Assembly (NCBI RefSeq): GCF_015209965.1
Contig: NZ_MU158690.1
Coordinates: 248,854-312,853 of the forward strand
Reading direction: 5' to 3'
Source of the DNA: Sphingobacterium pedocola
GTDB lineage: Bacteria > Bacteroidota > Bacteroidia > Sphingobacteriales > Sphingobacteriaceae
DNA length: 64,000 bases
Below, piece by piece: positions 1-9,529 of this stretch; positions within the stretch are counted from its first letter, which is position 1, and every line of letters begins with the position of its first letter. The notes beneath the pieces were generated by a model. It was not told the DNA's origin. It searched no databases and was given only the letters and a program-made list of their open reading frames with translations. Position numbers and translations under genes: made by a program.

Positions 1-1
1 G

Positions 2-544
2 AGGAAGCTTGTCCCTTTTACCGAACGTGAAATGGAAGTCTTTACCGCTCTGTTTTCTGAAACCAAGCTTAAAAAGAACGAATATTTTGCTAAAGAAGGA
101 GAATTTTCGGTAAAGATAGCCTTTGTTTCAAGCGGGGTAATGCGTGCATTTTTTCGCAATGGATCAGGAAACGAATACAATAAAACCTTCTTTACGGCTT
201 CAAATTTCGTGGCCGCATATTCATCAATAACAACAAAACAGCGGAATTTAATAAATATTCAGTGTCTCACTGACTGCATACTGTTTGTGGCTGATTTTAG
301 ACAAATCACCTCGCTTTATGAAAAATATCCAAAATTTGAAAGCCTCGCCCGGATCATTGCAGAATACAAGTTTGCCATCAAAGAAAAAAGAGAGATAGAA
401 CTTGTCACCATTGAAGCAACAGAACGCTACGAAATTTTCAAAAAAGAGCACCCAGATTTAGAAAACCTCATCAACCAATACCATATTGCCTCCTATTTGG
501 GCATTACACCAACCCAACTGAGCCGTATAAGAGCCAAAAGGTAA
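2..544 (+). CDS. Crp/Fnr-family transcriptional regulator (5' end outside window)
   Basis: Cyclic-nucleotide-binding-like regulator of the Bacteroidota Crp/Fnr type. The frame is open to the left edge (codons read R-K-L-V-P-F-T-E-R-E before the first ATG at 32), so the true start lies outside the window and ATG 32 is internal. The body shows the cNMP-binding jelly-roll pattern (KKNEYFAKEGEFSVKIAFV, then an FVAAYSS stretch). The C-terminus ends in the helix-turn-helix typical of this group (HIASYLGITPTQLSRIR). It is probably a DNA-binding regulator of its neighbours, since in related genomes such regulators often sit next to an SDR oxidoreductase. That SDR gene is a remnant here (610-773). The ligand is unknown, and many members do not bind cAMP. 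Confidence 0.85.
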   Translation, partial: RKLVPFTEREMEVFTALFSETKLKKNEYFAKEGEFSVKIAFVSSGVMRAFFRNGSGNEYNKTFFTASNFVAAYSSITTKQRNLINIQCLTDCILFVADFRQITSLYEKYPKFESLARIIAEYKFAIKEKREIELVTIEATERYEIFKKEHPDLENLINQYHIASYLGITPTQLSRIRAKR

Positions 545-609
545 AATCTTTACATATGTAAATGCTTTCAGGTTTTATTCTCGTGAAATTTGCTTTAACG
601 ATCACGAGT

Positions 610-773
610 ATGAAACTGAACAACAACAAAATCCTGATTACAGGAGCTTCCTCCGGAAGGCGTATCAAACTAATAGATACGAGGTAAATATTCATAACTT
701 AAAACTTTTGAGAATTATAAACAGGATCAGTCCAAAAATAGCGGATAGCATAATGAAAGGTATTACAATTTAA
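610..773 (+). pseudogene. Short-chain dehydrogenase/reductase remnant with internal deletion
   Basis: ATG 610 opens an SDR N-terminus, MKLNNNKILITGASSG, carrying the start of the NAD(P)-binding TGxxxGxG motif, but the next residues (RRIKLIDTR then stop at 687) are not SDR. In another frame from about 660, an SDR-like C-terminal tail reads through to the stop at 771-773 (YEVNIHNLKLLRIINRISPK, then IADSIMKG). The two ends of one gene are therefore joined out of frame and the catalytic middle (Tyr-xxx-Lys) is gone. An intact SDR is about 240-260 residues; roughly 50 remain. It lies between a Crp/Fnr regulator and a DJ-1 gene, which probably formed one small stress or detoxification cluster. Non-functional by inspection. 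Confidence 0.75.
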
Positions 774-784
774 AAACATATAAT

Positions 785-1582
785 ATGAAAATCAGGACTT
801 TAATAATAATGGTGCTGCTGTCCTACACAGTTTCCGCACAGAACAACAACGTATTATTCGTGATGAGTGCTGCAGATACATTACCGTTAAACAACGGCAA
901 GAAACTTCGGCAGACCGGTGTGTTTCTGAATGAGCTTTATCTTGCCTATCAATCGGTAACAGAAGCCGGCTATGCCGTTGAGTTCGCAACCCCGAACGGA
1001 ATCGCTGCTACCGTGGATGAAGAAAGTGTAAACGACAAGTATTGGAAAAATAATTTGGACGTAAAAAATAAGGCGTTAACATTTGTTGCAACAGATAGCC
1101 TGTTTAATAACCCCATCACGCTCGAGGAGGCCATCGAAAAAAGAATTGATTATGCAGGCTTGATTATTCCAGGCGGACAGGGCTTAATGGTAGATCTTAA
1201 AGAGGATATTAACATTCCCGTTTTGTTGAAGTACTTTGCAGTAGCAAATAAACCGACTGGGCTTATTTGCCATGCGCCAAGTCTTATCTTAACGATACCA
1301 AAGGAGGAAAATCCGTACTTAGGATTTAAAGTTAATTCAGTTTCGCCATTTGAAGAATTTGTTATTGAGCGCTTTATCATGAAAGGGAAACCAGAAAGCA
1401 GAAAAATAGCGAAACAGTTAAAGAAAATGGGACTAAAATACAGGCGCAAGTTGCCAAAATCAAACTTTGCCGTGAAAGACAGAAATTTGGTGACCAGCCA
1501 GAATCCATTTTCCGGAGCTGCGTTTAACAGATTATATTTAGAGGCATTGACGGAATATCGGGAAAAGGCAAACAAGAAATAA
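785..1582 (+). CDS. Secreted DJ-1/PfpI (ThiJ) family protein
   Basis: 265 residues, starting with a likely Sec signal peptide (MKIRTLIIMVLLSYTVSAQ). The DJ-1/PfpI fold is recognisable: the acidic residue in GVFLNELYL (about E50), the glycine-rich IIPGGQG loop (about 127-133) and the nucleophile elbow LICHAPS (C162, H163). The Cys-His pair and upstream Glu resemble Hsp31-type glyoxalase III/deglycase members, so methylglyoxal or glycated-protein detoxification is the family expectation. The export signal is unusual for a glyoxalase. It is followed by more than 200 nt without a gene and shares its strand with the truncated SDR. It could equally be an amidase-like or chaperone member. Confidence 0.85.
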   Translation: MKIRTLIIMVLLSYTVSAQNNNVLFVMSAADTLPLNNGKKLRQTGVFLNELYLAYQSVTEAGYAVEFATPNGIAATVDEESVNDKYWKNNLDVKNKALTFVATDSLFNNPITLEEAIEKRIDYAGLIIPGGQGLMVDLKEDINIPVLLKYFAVANKPTGLICHAPSLILTIPKEENPYLGFKVNSVSPFEEFVIERFIMKGKPESRKIAKQLKKMGLKYRRKLPKSNFAVKDRNLVTSQNPFSGAAFNRLYLEALTEYREKANKK

Positions 1583-1828
1583 CTTATCATGTCTCTACTA
1601 CACACCCCCACTACCGTCCGCTTTTCGTTGCCGTATAGAAGCACCTTACTTTACATCTTTGTCTTTTTATACAGCTGCACGCTTCGCTTGGATATACTGC
1701 CATTTGCGGTAAGGGGGAAGATTAAATGCGCAATGTGCGTGTAATACAGAACACATAATTAGGAATAAAATTTTGAATAATAAATTGATAATGATTAATT
1801 TAGTATCTGTAATCAATTTGCTATACTT

Positions 1829-2119
1829 ATGGATGTATCGTTAAATATACACCCGCCATGTAAAAAAGTGTCTTTTGACAACAAACAATTTGCAACGGTA
1901 AGATCTAAGGAAATAAATCAAGAAGATGATGTAAAAAGCCAGGGTTTGCATTTTCGGGCTTATCGGTGCCCCGTGTGTTCCAAATATCATTTGACGAAGA
2001 TGGAAATGGCGCTAGCACGCTGGATTAATGACATTGCTTACCGCAACCAGCTTCGGGAGGAGGCCTTTGTAAGACGTGAAGTAGCCTATTATAACAGGCG
2101 CAATCGCATTCGGGAATGA
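1829..2119 (+). CDS. Small Cys/His protein, hypothetical
   Basis: 96 residues, no signal peptide. Near the middle it has a compact C47-x2-C50-x3-H54 cluster (AYRCPVCSKYHLT) that looks like half of a zinc-binding knuckle. A further Cys near the N-terminus (PPCKKVSFDN) could complete it. The C-terminus is strongly basic and helical (many Arg). Similar short proteins with a CPxCxxxHLT core occur on mobile or phage-like segments, so nucleic-acid binding is plausible but unproven. It stands alone upstream of the sigma-factor promoter and is not obviously part of the Sus locus. Confidence 0.6.
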   Translation: MDVSLNIHPPCKKVSFDNKQFATVRSKEINQEDDVKSQGLHFRAYRCPVCSKYHLTKMEMALARWINDIAYRNQLREEAFVRREVAYYNRRNRIRE

Positions 2120-2150
2120 AATATGTTAAATTAGCTTGCATCACTCCTAC

Positions 2151-2181
2151 TTTGATTTCATTAGATAATTTTGTAGTTTTG
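2151..2181 (+). promoter_or_regulatory. Bacteroidota-type promoter for the ECF sigma gene
   Basis: TTTG at 2151-2154, a 19-nt spacer and TAGTTTTG at 2174-2181 match the Bacteroidota housekeeping consensus (TTTG / TAnnTTTG). The expected start lies only about 10 nt before the ATG at 2198, so the leader would be very short. An alternative overlapping TAATTTTG occurs a few bases upstream. Confidence 0.6.
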
Positions 2182-2197
2182 GTATTGCTAATAACTT

Positions 2198-2800
2198 ATG
2201 ATGCCACTCACGATTCAAGATGATAAGGATTTGCTTTCTAGACTAAAGAGAGGTGATCATAATGCTTTTCAGGAACTTTATTGTCAGTACGCGCCGGTAA
2301 TATATAGCCGTCTAAAGAAATTGATCCACCACCAAGAGTGGGTCGAAGAACTACATCAGGAAGTATTTCTCAAAGTGTGGGAGAATCGGGCTAAAATCAA
2401 CGATGATGTGCCTTTTCAAGCGATTCTCTTTCGGACGGCAAAAAGTCTTGCCATAGATTTTTATAGAAAGGCAATTCGTGATAAGAAGATGCAAGAACAG
2501 TTGATCGATATAGTGACCGAGTATTATGTATCGGATCCTTCTTTTGAAGACAGTGAGATCAACAAGTCCCTGTATTGTGCCATAGAAAAACTACCTCCAC
2601 AGCGCAAAAGGGTTTTTTCATTGATTAAATTGGAGGGGAAACGTTACGAAGAGGTAGCTAAGGAGTTGGATATCAGCCTTAGTACCGTCAAAGACCACAT
2701 GGCCAAAGCAATGGCTTTCCTCCGTGACGAACTTACAAAAAAACAACTCAGCCTTCTCCTATCAACTTTTTTGATGGAGATATATAAAGTTTTTTCTTAA
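2198..2800 (+). CDS. RNA polymerase ECF sigma-70 factor (FecI-type)
   Basis: 200 residues. Region 2 is at about 25-95 (AFQELYCQYAPVIYSRLKKL then WVEELHQEVFLKVWENR) and region 4 at about 125-180 (IEKLPPQRKRVFSLIKLEGK, then YEEVAKELDISLSTVKDHM). This is the Bacteroidota ECF family encoded beside FecR and STN-SusC genes. It should be held inactive by the FecR protein encoded 206 nt downstream and released when the STN domain of the 4434 SusC senses its cargo, then transcribe the SusCD operon. Tandem ATG codons at 2198 and 2201 make the exact start uncertain by one residue. Confidence 0.95.
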   Translation: MMPLTIQDDKDLLSRLKRGDHNAFQELYCQYAPVIYSRLKKLIHHQEWVEELHQEVFLKVWENRAKINDDVPFQAILFRTAKSLAIDFYRKAIRDKKMQEQLIDIVTEYYVSDPSFEDSEINKSLYCAIEKLPPQRKRVFSLIKLEGKRYEEVAKELDISLSTVKDHMAKAMAFLRDELTKKQLSLLLSTFLMEIYKVFS

Positions 2801-3006
2801 GCAAGAGATTTTAATTCCCTTTTTTTGGTGTTGTAACACTTTCATTCATAGCCTTATATGTAAGTGTGTTTACATTTAGTCTGTCTTCTCTAGAAACTCG
2901 CGTGATCCAAAAGATAGAAAAATTAAATTATTTTCATTCCCGAGCAGAGACTTTTTGATATTTCTTCGAATATGTATTTATAAGCAGTCGCAATTGCTGA
3001 CACATT

Positions 3007-4239
3007 ATGATTAATTATAAGGAACTATATACCCGATTTTTAAACTGTCAATGTTCAAAAGAAGAAGCCAAACTACTTTTGGAGCACTTTCGATCCGAAG
3101 AAGGAGATATGGAGTTGGTCGCTTTGATCGAATCGAGGTTGGCGGAGGAAACGGACATAACAGAACTTGCTGCGGAAGATCAGCAGATCATATCCCTCAT
3201 CGGTCGGCGAATAGAAAAAGTTACCCAAAGAAGATACCCTAGATTGAAAAGATGGTTGCCGTACGTTGCCGCAGTGTTGCTTGCCGGCATAACATTGTCA
3301 GGATTACTGTGGGGAACGTATATCTCTAGCTATTTTATGAATGAACGTCCCATAGATGTTGCCTCAGATGATATTCTCCCCGGAGGCAACCGTGCTACGT
3401 TGCATTTAGGCGATGGTCAGGTAATTGCGCTGAATGAAGATCAAAATAAAATCATTTTGGGTGAGGATCATATTACTTATGGAAACGGAGCTATTCCTGT
3501 TTTTGGGCAACATGAATTCCGTTCCTCTTCGTTTTCTGATACGTTGACATTGACCACGCCAAGAGGAGGAACCTACCAGGTCACTTTGCCCGACGGGTCT
3601 AATATCTGGCTCAATGCAAATACTACCTTAAAATATCCGACAAGATTTCGCCAAGAGCAGCGGGTGGTCTTTCTGGAAGGTGAAGCTTTTTTTGAAGTTG
3701 CTGCCCAGTTTTCACGCCAGTCAATGCATAAATATAGGATCCCGTTCAAAGTAATCTCTCATGGACAAGAGGTTGAGGTGCTGGGTACAAAATTCAATAT
3801 ATCAGCCTACAAGGAAAATATGCATATGCAAACCACACTAACCGAAGGGAAAGTAAGGATAGGAATCCATAGTTCTAGACCTGTGTCCAGCTCGCCGACA
3901 AAAAATGTTATGCTGATGCCAGGGCAGCAAGCTGTAGTGTACGATCAGGCTATTGAAGTGAAAAACGTAGATACAGAACCATACATAGCCTGGAAAGATG
4001 GATTTTTCCATTTTGATCATGTTTTGCCAAAGGTGGCCATATCCGAATTGGCTAGATGGTATGACCTGGACGTGACGTACGAAGGGAGCGTGCCTGAGGT
4101 AAGAATTTTTGGAATCGTAAGCAGGGATAAGCCTTTGCATGCTGTCTTGAAATCTTTGGAAAAAAGTGGATTAGCTTTTAAGCTTGTACGGTCATCCGGA
4201 AGGAATAAACTAATTATTCTAGGGGAAGATAGATTATAA
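3007..4239 (+). CDS. FecR-family anti-sigma factor
   Basis: 410 residues. A cytoplasmic N-terminal sigma-binding part (about 1-80) precedes one transmembrane helix (about 84-106, LPYVAAVLLAGITLSGLLWG), the FecR periplasmic domain (about 175-290; LTTPRGGTYQVTLPDGSNIW, then LNANTTLKYP) and a C-terminal DUF4974-like STN-interaction domain (about 330-405; FFHFDHVLPKVAISELARWY). It transmits the signal from the STN domain of the outer-membrane SusC to the sigma factor across the inner membrane. The order sigma, anti-sigma, STN-SusC is the standard transenvelope relay. Confidence 0.95.
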   Translation: MINYKELYTRFLNCQCSKEEAKLLLEHFRSEEGDMELVALIESRLAEETDITELAAEDQQIISLIGRRIEKVTQRRYPRLKRWLPYVAAVLLAGITLSGLLWGTYISSYFMNERPIDVASDDILPGGNRATLHLGDGQVIALNEDQNKIILGEDHITYGNGAIPVFGQHEFRSSSFSDTLTLTTPRGGTYQVTLPDGSNIWLNANTTLKYPTRFRQEQRVVFLEGEAFFEVAAQFSRQSMHKYRIPFKVISHGQEVEVLGTKFNISAYKENMHMQTTLTEGKVRIGIHSSRPVSSSPTKNVMLMPGQQAVVYDQAIEVKNVDTEPYIAWKDGFFHFDHVLPKVAISELARWYDLDVTYEGSVPEVRIFGIVSRDKPLHAVLKSLEKSGLAFKLVRSSGRNKLIILGEDRL

Positions 4240-4324
4240 ACCAATTGTAAAACTAAAAAAGGAGGGGGGTTATGTAAAGAATGAACTGATTATCAATCCA
4301 TTAAGGTCCATTCACAAAAAAAAG

Positions 4325-4349
4325 CGGATGATGCTTGCTACATCATCCG
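4325..4349. repeat. Inverted repeat (9-bp stem) in the fecR-susC gap
   Basis: CGGATGATG (4325-4333) and CATCATCCG (4341-4349) form a perfect 9-bp stem with a 7-nt loop. On the + strand no T-run follows. On the minus strand the stem is followed by eight T, so it is terminator-like only in that direction. On the + strand it may be an attenuation or processing hairpin upstream of the SusC gene. Confidence 0.5.
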
Positions 4350-4433
4350 TCAGATTTGTCTGGATCAGTTATCGGCCATTCTTGAAAAATCAGCCGAAAA
4401 ACGATTATCTAACCATACAAACATTACAAATAT

Positions 4434-7400
4434 ATGATTTTTATACGACGTCTGAAGAGCTTCGGTAGGTTCTTCAGCTACCAATTAGTTATAATGATGA
4501 AGTTAGTGATCCTCTTAACATTTATATTTTCACTTCAGGCTATTGCGGAGATCAAGGCACAAAAGATCACTTTGAACGCCAAGAACTCCACGCTTCAGAA
4601 CATCATGAAGCAGATCCAGAAACAACAGGGTTATTCATTTCTATTTCGTGGAGAGAATATTGCCAAGACACGGGTGACGTTTAAGGCCGAAAATATTGAT
4701 TTCGCGGATGCTATGCGGATTCTTGTCGAGAACAAAGGTTTACAATGGTCGCTGGAAGAGGGTATTGTTACAATCTTTGCAGATCAGAAAGAATCGAGGA
4801 ATCATCCTGGCCCGAGGCATGCTATCGCTGAAGATCTACAAGAGAAGGTGATCTTCGGTAAAGTAAGCGACGAATCGCGTCGGCCGGTTGCTGGAGCTAC
4901 GATCCAGCTGAAAGGAACCGATAGGCAGACAAAGACAGATGATGAAGGGAACTATCGAATACTGATCCCTGCGAACTTTAGTGGAACTGCGGTATTGGTG
5001 TTTTCCAGCATAGGTTTCGAAACAATTGAAACCAATGTCAATAATAAAGGTTCCACAGATGTTTCGCTGAAACCAGCGATAGGAGATATGGACGAAGTGG
5101 TCGTCGTAGGCATGAACTTCAGGCAGACGAAGCGATCAGTGACTGGTGCAATGGCGACTATAGAAACCAAAGCGCTTAAACAAAGTCCGGTGGCCAATCT
5201 GAACAACGCGTTGGCGGGTAGATTACCAGGATTGATCACCGTTCAGTCTTCGGGTCAACCTGGGCAAGACGCGGCAGCCATGTACATCAGAGGCGTAGGT
5301 ACATATGGACCAAATCGAGCTCCTCTGGTAGTGATCGACGGACTACCCCGTGGACAAGGAAATTTTAGTCAAATAGATCCGAATGAAGTTGAATCTATTT
5401 CTATATTAAAAGATGCCAGTTCGTCTGCGCTATATGGGATACAAGGTGCGAATGGTGTGATTGTCGTAACCACGAAACGGGGTAGCTCTAGCCAGAAACC
5501 CAACATTGACTTTACTACCCAGCAAGCCATTCAAAGCCCATATCGGTTGCCGCAGAATATGAGCGGATATGATATCGCAAAATATTGGAATGAATGGGAT
5601 ATCAACAGTGATCTACTTCCAAGATTTAGTGAACAAGCATTGGAGATAGTCCGAACAGGTGCCGATCCTTACCTTTATCCGGATGTCAATTGGTTTGATG
5701 AAATTTTAAAGAGTTCCTCTCCCCAAAGCCATTATAACCTCAATATCTCAGGAAGTTCCAATCGAGTACGGTATTTTGCATCGGGTAGTTATATCAACCA
5801 AGGGACACTCTTGAAACATGATGATGAGTTTTTTGACAACTATGGTGTTAAGAGCAAGTTTGACCGCTATAATTTTAGATCCAATTTAGACATTGAGGCT
5901 ACTTCATTATTATCTATTCAGATTGATTTGGCCGGGAGGTTAGAAAACCGTGTGGGGCCAGGATCTGGTTTTGAAAGTATCTTCAGCCATTTAACCAATA
6001 TGTCACCCGTCGCGCTTCCGGTATTTAATCCCGATGGCAGTCTGGGCGCGGCAAGTAATGTTGAAATCCCATATTATCAGAACCCGTATGGCTCCGTTAC
6101 CAGAGGGGGGTATTATACCAACACAACAAATGTTATGTACGGAACACTCTCCGCAAAACATGATCTGGGTTTTTTGGCGAATGGTTTAGACGCACAGATG
6201 TTTTTTAGCTTTGAAAATAATAACTACAAAGGCACCTCTAGATTACAGCAGTTTGATATGTTTTGGTATAGGGGGGCTGATCAACAAGGTGCGCCTATTT
6301 ACCAACAGACAGATGTGGGAACCCGGCTCACTACTTCGGGAACGAGCGCTATAGAAAGGTCAAATTACCTCGACTTTCGACTAAATTATAGAAAGAACTG
6401 GAACGAGCATAACTTCAGTGCCCAGGTTTTGGCAAACCGGACATTACGTGTACTGAACGATGAGCTACCTTATGCATATCAAGGAATTAGTGGAAGGTTG
6501 ACCTATAATTTTAAGAACAGATATTTCGTCGAAACAAACATGGGGTTTAATGGCTCTGAAAATTTTCCACCTACTCGCAGATATGGTTTTTTTCCAAGCG
6601 TATCGGCAGGATGGATTGTTAGCGATGAACCCTTTATGGAAGTGTCCGGTATAAATTATTTGAAAGTGAGAGGCTCCTATGGTGTAGCTGGAAATGATCA
6701 AGTGGGGGGAAATAGATGGCTTTATATCAGTGATTATGCACCTGGCGGAGGCTTTTCCTTTGGAGAATCTCCATCCGGAAGACCTGGTTATAATGAAAAT
6801 AGAGTAGGTAATCGTTTTGTCACATGGGAGCGATCGCAAAAATCTAATGTCGGGTTTGAAGTGTCGATCTTGCCCAAAGATGCCCTTCAGCTCACCTTCG
6901 ATGTTTTTCGTGAATACAGGGCAAATATCCTTACTGCTCCCGGGTCAGTGCCAGATTATGTAGGAATCGGCAATTTGGCTCCTAGGAATACCGGAGTTGT
7001 TCTTAACCGTGGGTTTGAAGGAGAACTACGATTTAACAAATCGTGGAATGATGTACGGATATTTTCGAACCTGATGTTTACTTACGCTCGTAACAAGGTT
7101 TTGCAAAATGATCAACCTACACCGATGTACGGATATCAAAACCTTGTCGGTTATGAAGTGGGGTATACCATTTGGTACAAAGCATTGGGGTTTTTCAACT
7201 CTGAAGACGAGATACTGAACAGCGCTATACAGAATTTCGACAGCAAAACGATTCCGGGAGATGTAAAATATATGGACGTAAACTCAGACGGAGTCATTAA
7301 TGCCTATGATAGAGTCCCTATGCAGGTTCAAAATATACCACGTTATATGGGGGGGCTTTCTATAGGCGCGACGTATAAAGGATTCGACATAAGCTTATTA

Positions 7401-7784
7401 TTAAACGGAGCAATGGGTGGTACAGCCGATATGGTACCTTCGTCTAGAGATATCGCACAGCTGCAACGTTGGACATCAGAAAGCGCAGAAAATGCGCGTC
7501 TTCCTGCTCCGCGTAGATCAGAAAACAATGCCCTGTACTCCTCACTATTGCTTCATAACACAGATTATATAAAGCTGAGAAACATGGAACTGGGATATGA
7601 AATCCCTCCTCAGTGGCTTAAAAGCGTTAAGCTATCCGCTGTCAGAGTATTTGTAAATGGCCAGAATTTGGCGGTTTGGGATAAACTTTGGATCAAAGAT
7701 CGTGACCCGGAAGCAACCAGCAGTTGGGATGTGCCGTATCCGATACAGCGCATAGTAAATTTTGGTGTTAACATAAAACTATAG
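4434..7784 (+). CDS. SusC/RagA TonB-dependent outer-membrane transporter with STN signalling domain
   Basis: 1116 residues. A signal peptide is followed by a secretin/TonB N-terminal (STN) domain (about 44-115, KITLNAKNSTLQNIMKQIQ), a carboxypeptidase-D-regulatory-like beta-sandwich (about 137-215), the DEVVVVG motif, the plug (about 225-345, with IRGVGTYGPNRAPLVVIDG and ILKDASSSALYGIQGANGVI) and a 22-strand-type barrel. The STN domain is what the FecR protein reads, so this transporter both imports its glycan and switches on its own operon. ATG 4434 gives a long n-region; ATG 4494 (MMKLVILLTF) is an alternative. The downstream SusD starts 4 nt after the stop. Confidence 0.95.
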   Translation: MIFIRRLKSFGRFFSYQLVIMMKLVILLTFIFSLQAIAEIKAQKITLNAKNSTLQNIMKQIQKQQGYSFLFRGENIAKTRVTFKAENIDFADAMRILVENKGLQWSLEEGIVTIFADQKESRNHPGPRHAIAEDLQEKVIFGKVSDESRRPVAGATIQLKGTDRQTKTDDEGNYRILIPANFSGTAVLVFSSIGFETIETNVNNKGSTDVSLKPAIGDMDEVVVVGMNFRQTKRSVTGAMATIETKALKQSPVANLNNALAGRLPGLITVQSSGQPGQDAAAMYIRGVGTYGPNRAPLVVIDGLPRGQGNFSQIDPNEVESISILKDASSSALYGIQGANGVIVVTTKRGSSSQKPNIDFTTQQAIQSPYRLPQNMSGYDIAKYWNEWDINSDLLPRFSEQALEIVRTGADPYLYPDVNWFDEILKSSSPQSHYNLNISGSSNRVRYFASGSYINQGTLLKHDDEFFDNYGVKSKFDRYNFRSNLDIEATSLLSIQIDLAGRLENRVGPGSGFESIFSHLTNMSPVALPVFNPDGSLGAASNVEIPYYQNPYGSVTRGGYYTNTTNVMYGTLSAKHDLGFLANGLDAQMFFSFENNNYKGTSRLQQFDMFWYRGADQQGAPIYQQTDVGTRLTTSGTSAIERSNYLDFRLNYRKNWNEHNFSAQVLANRTLRVLNDELPYAYQGISGRLTYNFKNRYFVETNMGFNGSENFPPTRRYGFFPSVSAGWIVSDEPFMEVSGINYLKVRGSYGVAGNDQVGGNRWLYISDYAPGGGFSFGESPSGRPGYNENRVGNRFVTWERSQKSNVGFEVSILPKDALQLTFDVFREYRANILTAPGSVPDYVGIGNLAPRNTGVVLNRGFEGELRFNKSWNDVRIFSNLMFTYARNKVLQNDQPTPMYGYQNLVGYEVGYTIWYKALGFFNSEDEILNSAIQNFDSKTIPGDVKYMDVNSDGVINAYDRVPMQVQNIPRYMGGLSIGATYKGFDISLLLNGAMGGTADMVPSSRDIAQLQRWTSESAENARLPAPRRSENNALYSSLLLHNTDYIKLRNMELGYEIPPQWLKSVKLSAVRVFVNGQNLAVWDKLWIKDRDPEATSSWDVPYPIQRIVNFGVNIKL

Positions 7785-7788
7785 ACCG

Positions 7789-9468
7789 ATGAGATTATAT
7801 AAATATATAGTGGCTTGCAGTATCATCTTGCTATTAGGGTGTGGTAAAGATTTTTTGGAGCGTGCACCGAGTGACTTTATTGATGAAAATGAAGTCTTTT
7901 CTAACCTAGATAATGCCGAAGCATTTTTGAATAATGCGTATACATATCTTCCGGATTTTCTCAATAAGGGTGGAACGGGAGGCGACTACAATCTTGGCTC
8001 GGGAACCGGTGAGGGTGTAAGTATGTGGAACGACTATACTAAAATGTCGGTAGATTTTAACAACGGTAATTGGAATCCAAATTCTTTTCCTCTGGATTAC
8101 AGATGGAGTCAATACTATAATGCGATACGTCGAGTTAACATATTTCTGAAAAATTATGAACTGCTTCCGGATGAAGCTGGTACCCAAAACAACTTGCTCA
8201 GAAAGCGGAGAATGCTGGGAGAGGCCTATGGACTTCGTGCTTTCTATTATTTTCAGTTGATGAAGATGTGGGGAGAAGTACCTATCATAGACCGACCTCT
8301 GGATTCCAGTAATGAAAGTGATTATCTAATGGGGCGAAACTCTGTAGACGAGGTTGTTGAATTTATAAAGAAAGATATCGATCAAGCTATTATAGCCCTT
8401 CCTCCGAGGATTGGCGGAGCCGAATATGGTCGATTTACCGGTCTTACAGCTCGCGCTCTATTAGCTCGTACTCTTCTCTATTATGCCAGCCCACTGTTCA
8501 ATCCACAAAATATAGCGATGCGATGGGAAGAAGCCGAAACCGCCGCTGAAGAAGCATGGAGGCTGTCTGAAGTTAACGGACACACGCTTTCATTGCAACC
8601 ACTTAATAACCGTCAGGCTTATGAACGAATTTTCGTAGAACTAAATAATGCGGAAGTGATATGGTCTCGTACTTCCGATTCCTATTGGTGGGATTTCTGG
8701 GCAGAGTCTTTGGGTTATGGGGGTTGGTATGGCGAAGCGCCTATTCAGGAAATGGTCGATTCCTATGAAATGCAAGCTACCGGCCAGTTGCCTGTATTGG
8801 GTTATAATGCAGACGGAACAGTACAGCCCAATCCGACTTCTGGATACGATCCAAAAAGCCCTTTTGCAGGCAGAGACCCCCGCTTCTATCAGTCCATTCT
8901 ATATCACGGAGCGCAGTGGAAAGGGCGTCAGATCGACATCAGCCCGGGAGGTCGTGATTATTTTACCGATCGTCCGCGTGTCAATTATTCTTGGCGAAAA
9001 GGAATGCTCGAAGAACGAAACTTGGTAACGGAGACAGGGATGAGCGCACGGAGGTTTGTACTTTTTAGATTAGCCGAATTGTACCTTAACTATGCAGAGG
9101 CGCGGAACGAGCGACTCTCTGATCCTGATCAGCACGTGTATGATGCGGTGAATGCTATTCGCCTGAGAGCAGGTATGCCAAACTTACCAACAGGTCTTTC
9201 CAAAGAGCAGATGCGCGAGAGGATCATTCGGGAGCGTAAAGTTGAATTTGTTTTGGAGGGGCTGACTTTTTGGGATGTCAGGAGATGGAGAACCGCACAT
9301 ATTGTAGATGTCGGTCCTGTAAGGAAGATTTATGTAAATAATCAGGGAGACTTTACCTATCCCATTTGGAGTGTACGGGTATTCGATCCGAGCAAACATT
9401 ATTTCTTCCCTATCCCCCAACTGGAAATTGATAAAAACCCCATGCTGATACAAAACCCCGGATGGTAA
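7789..9468 (+). CDS. SusD/RagB surface glycan-binding lipoprotein
   Basis: 559 residues with an SPII lipobox (ILLLGC, Cys18) followed by a SusD N-terminus (KDFLERAPSDFIDENEVF). Typical SusD features are the helical TPR core (LGEAYGLRAFYYFQLMKMWG) and the C-terminal RELxxEFxxEGxRxxDLxR-like block (IIRERKVEFVLEGLTFWDVR). It should form the lid over the 4434 SusC. Spacing of 4 nt implies one transcript. Substrate cannot be read from sequence. Confidence 0.95.
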   Translation: MRLYKYIVACSIILLLGCGKDFLERAPSDFIDENEVFSNLDNAEAFLNNAYTYLPDFLNKGGTGGDYNLGSGTGEGVSMWNDYTKMSVDFNNGNWNPNSFPLDYRWSQYYNAIRRVNIFLKNYELLPDEAGTQNNLLRKRRMLGEAYGLRAFYYFQLMKMWGEVPIIDRPLDSSNESDYLMGRNSVDEVVEFIKKDIDQAIIALPPRIGGAEYGRFTGLTARALLARTLLYYASPLFNPQNIAMRWEEAETAAEEAWRLSEVNGHTLSLQPLNNRQAYERIFVELNNAEVIWSRTSDSYWWDFWAESLGYGGWYGEAPIQEMVDSYEMQATGQLPVLGYNADGTVQPNPTSGYDPKSPFAGRDPRFYQSILYHGAQWKGRQIDISPGGRDYFTDRPRVNYSWRKGMLEERNLVTETGMSARRFVLFRLAELYLNYAEARNERLSDPDQHVYDAVNAIRLRAGMPNLPTGLSKEQMRERIIRERKVEFVLEGLTFWDVRRWRTAHIVDVGPVRKIYVNNQGDFTYPIWSVRVFDPSKHYFFPIPQLEIDKNPMLIQNPGW

Positions 9469-9529
9469 AGCTTCCATGTACATTGTATTTGAAAAATAAG
9501 TGTTGTTAAAAAAATAAAATTTAAAGTAA

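Noticed and set aside
4325..4349. Terminator for the sigma/anti-sigma transcript
   Set aside because: No T-run on the + strand; the T-run exists only on the opposite strand, where no gene would use it.
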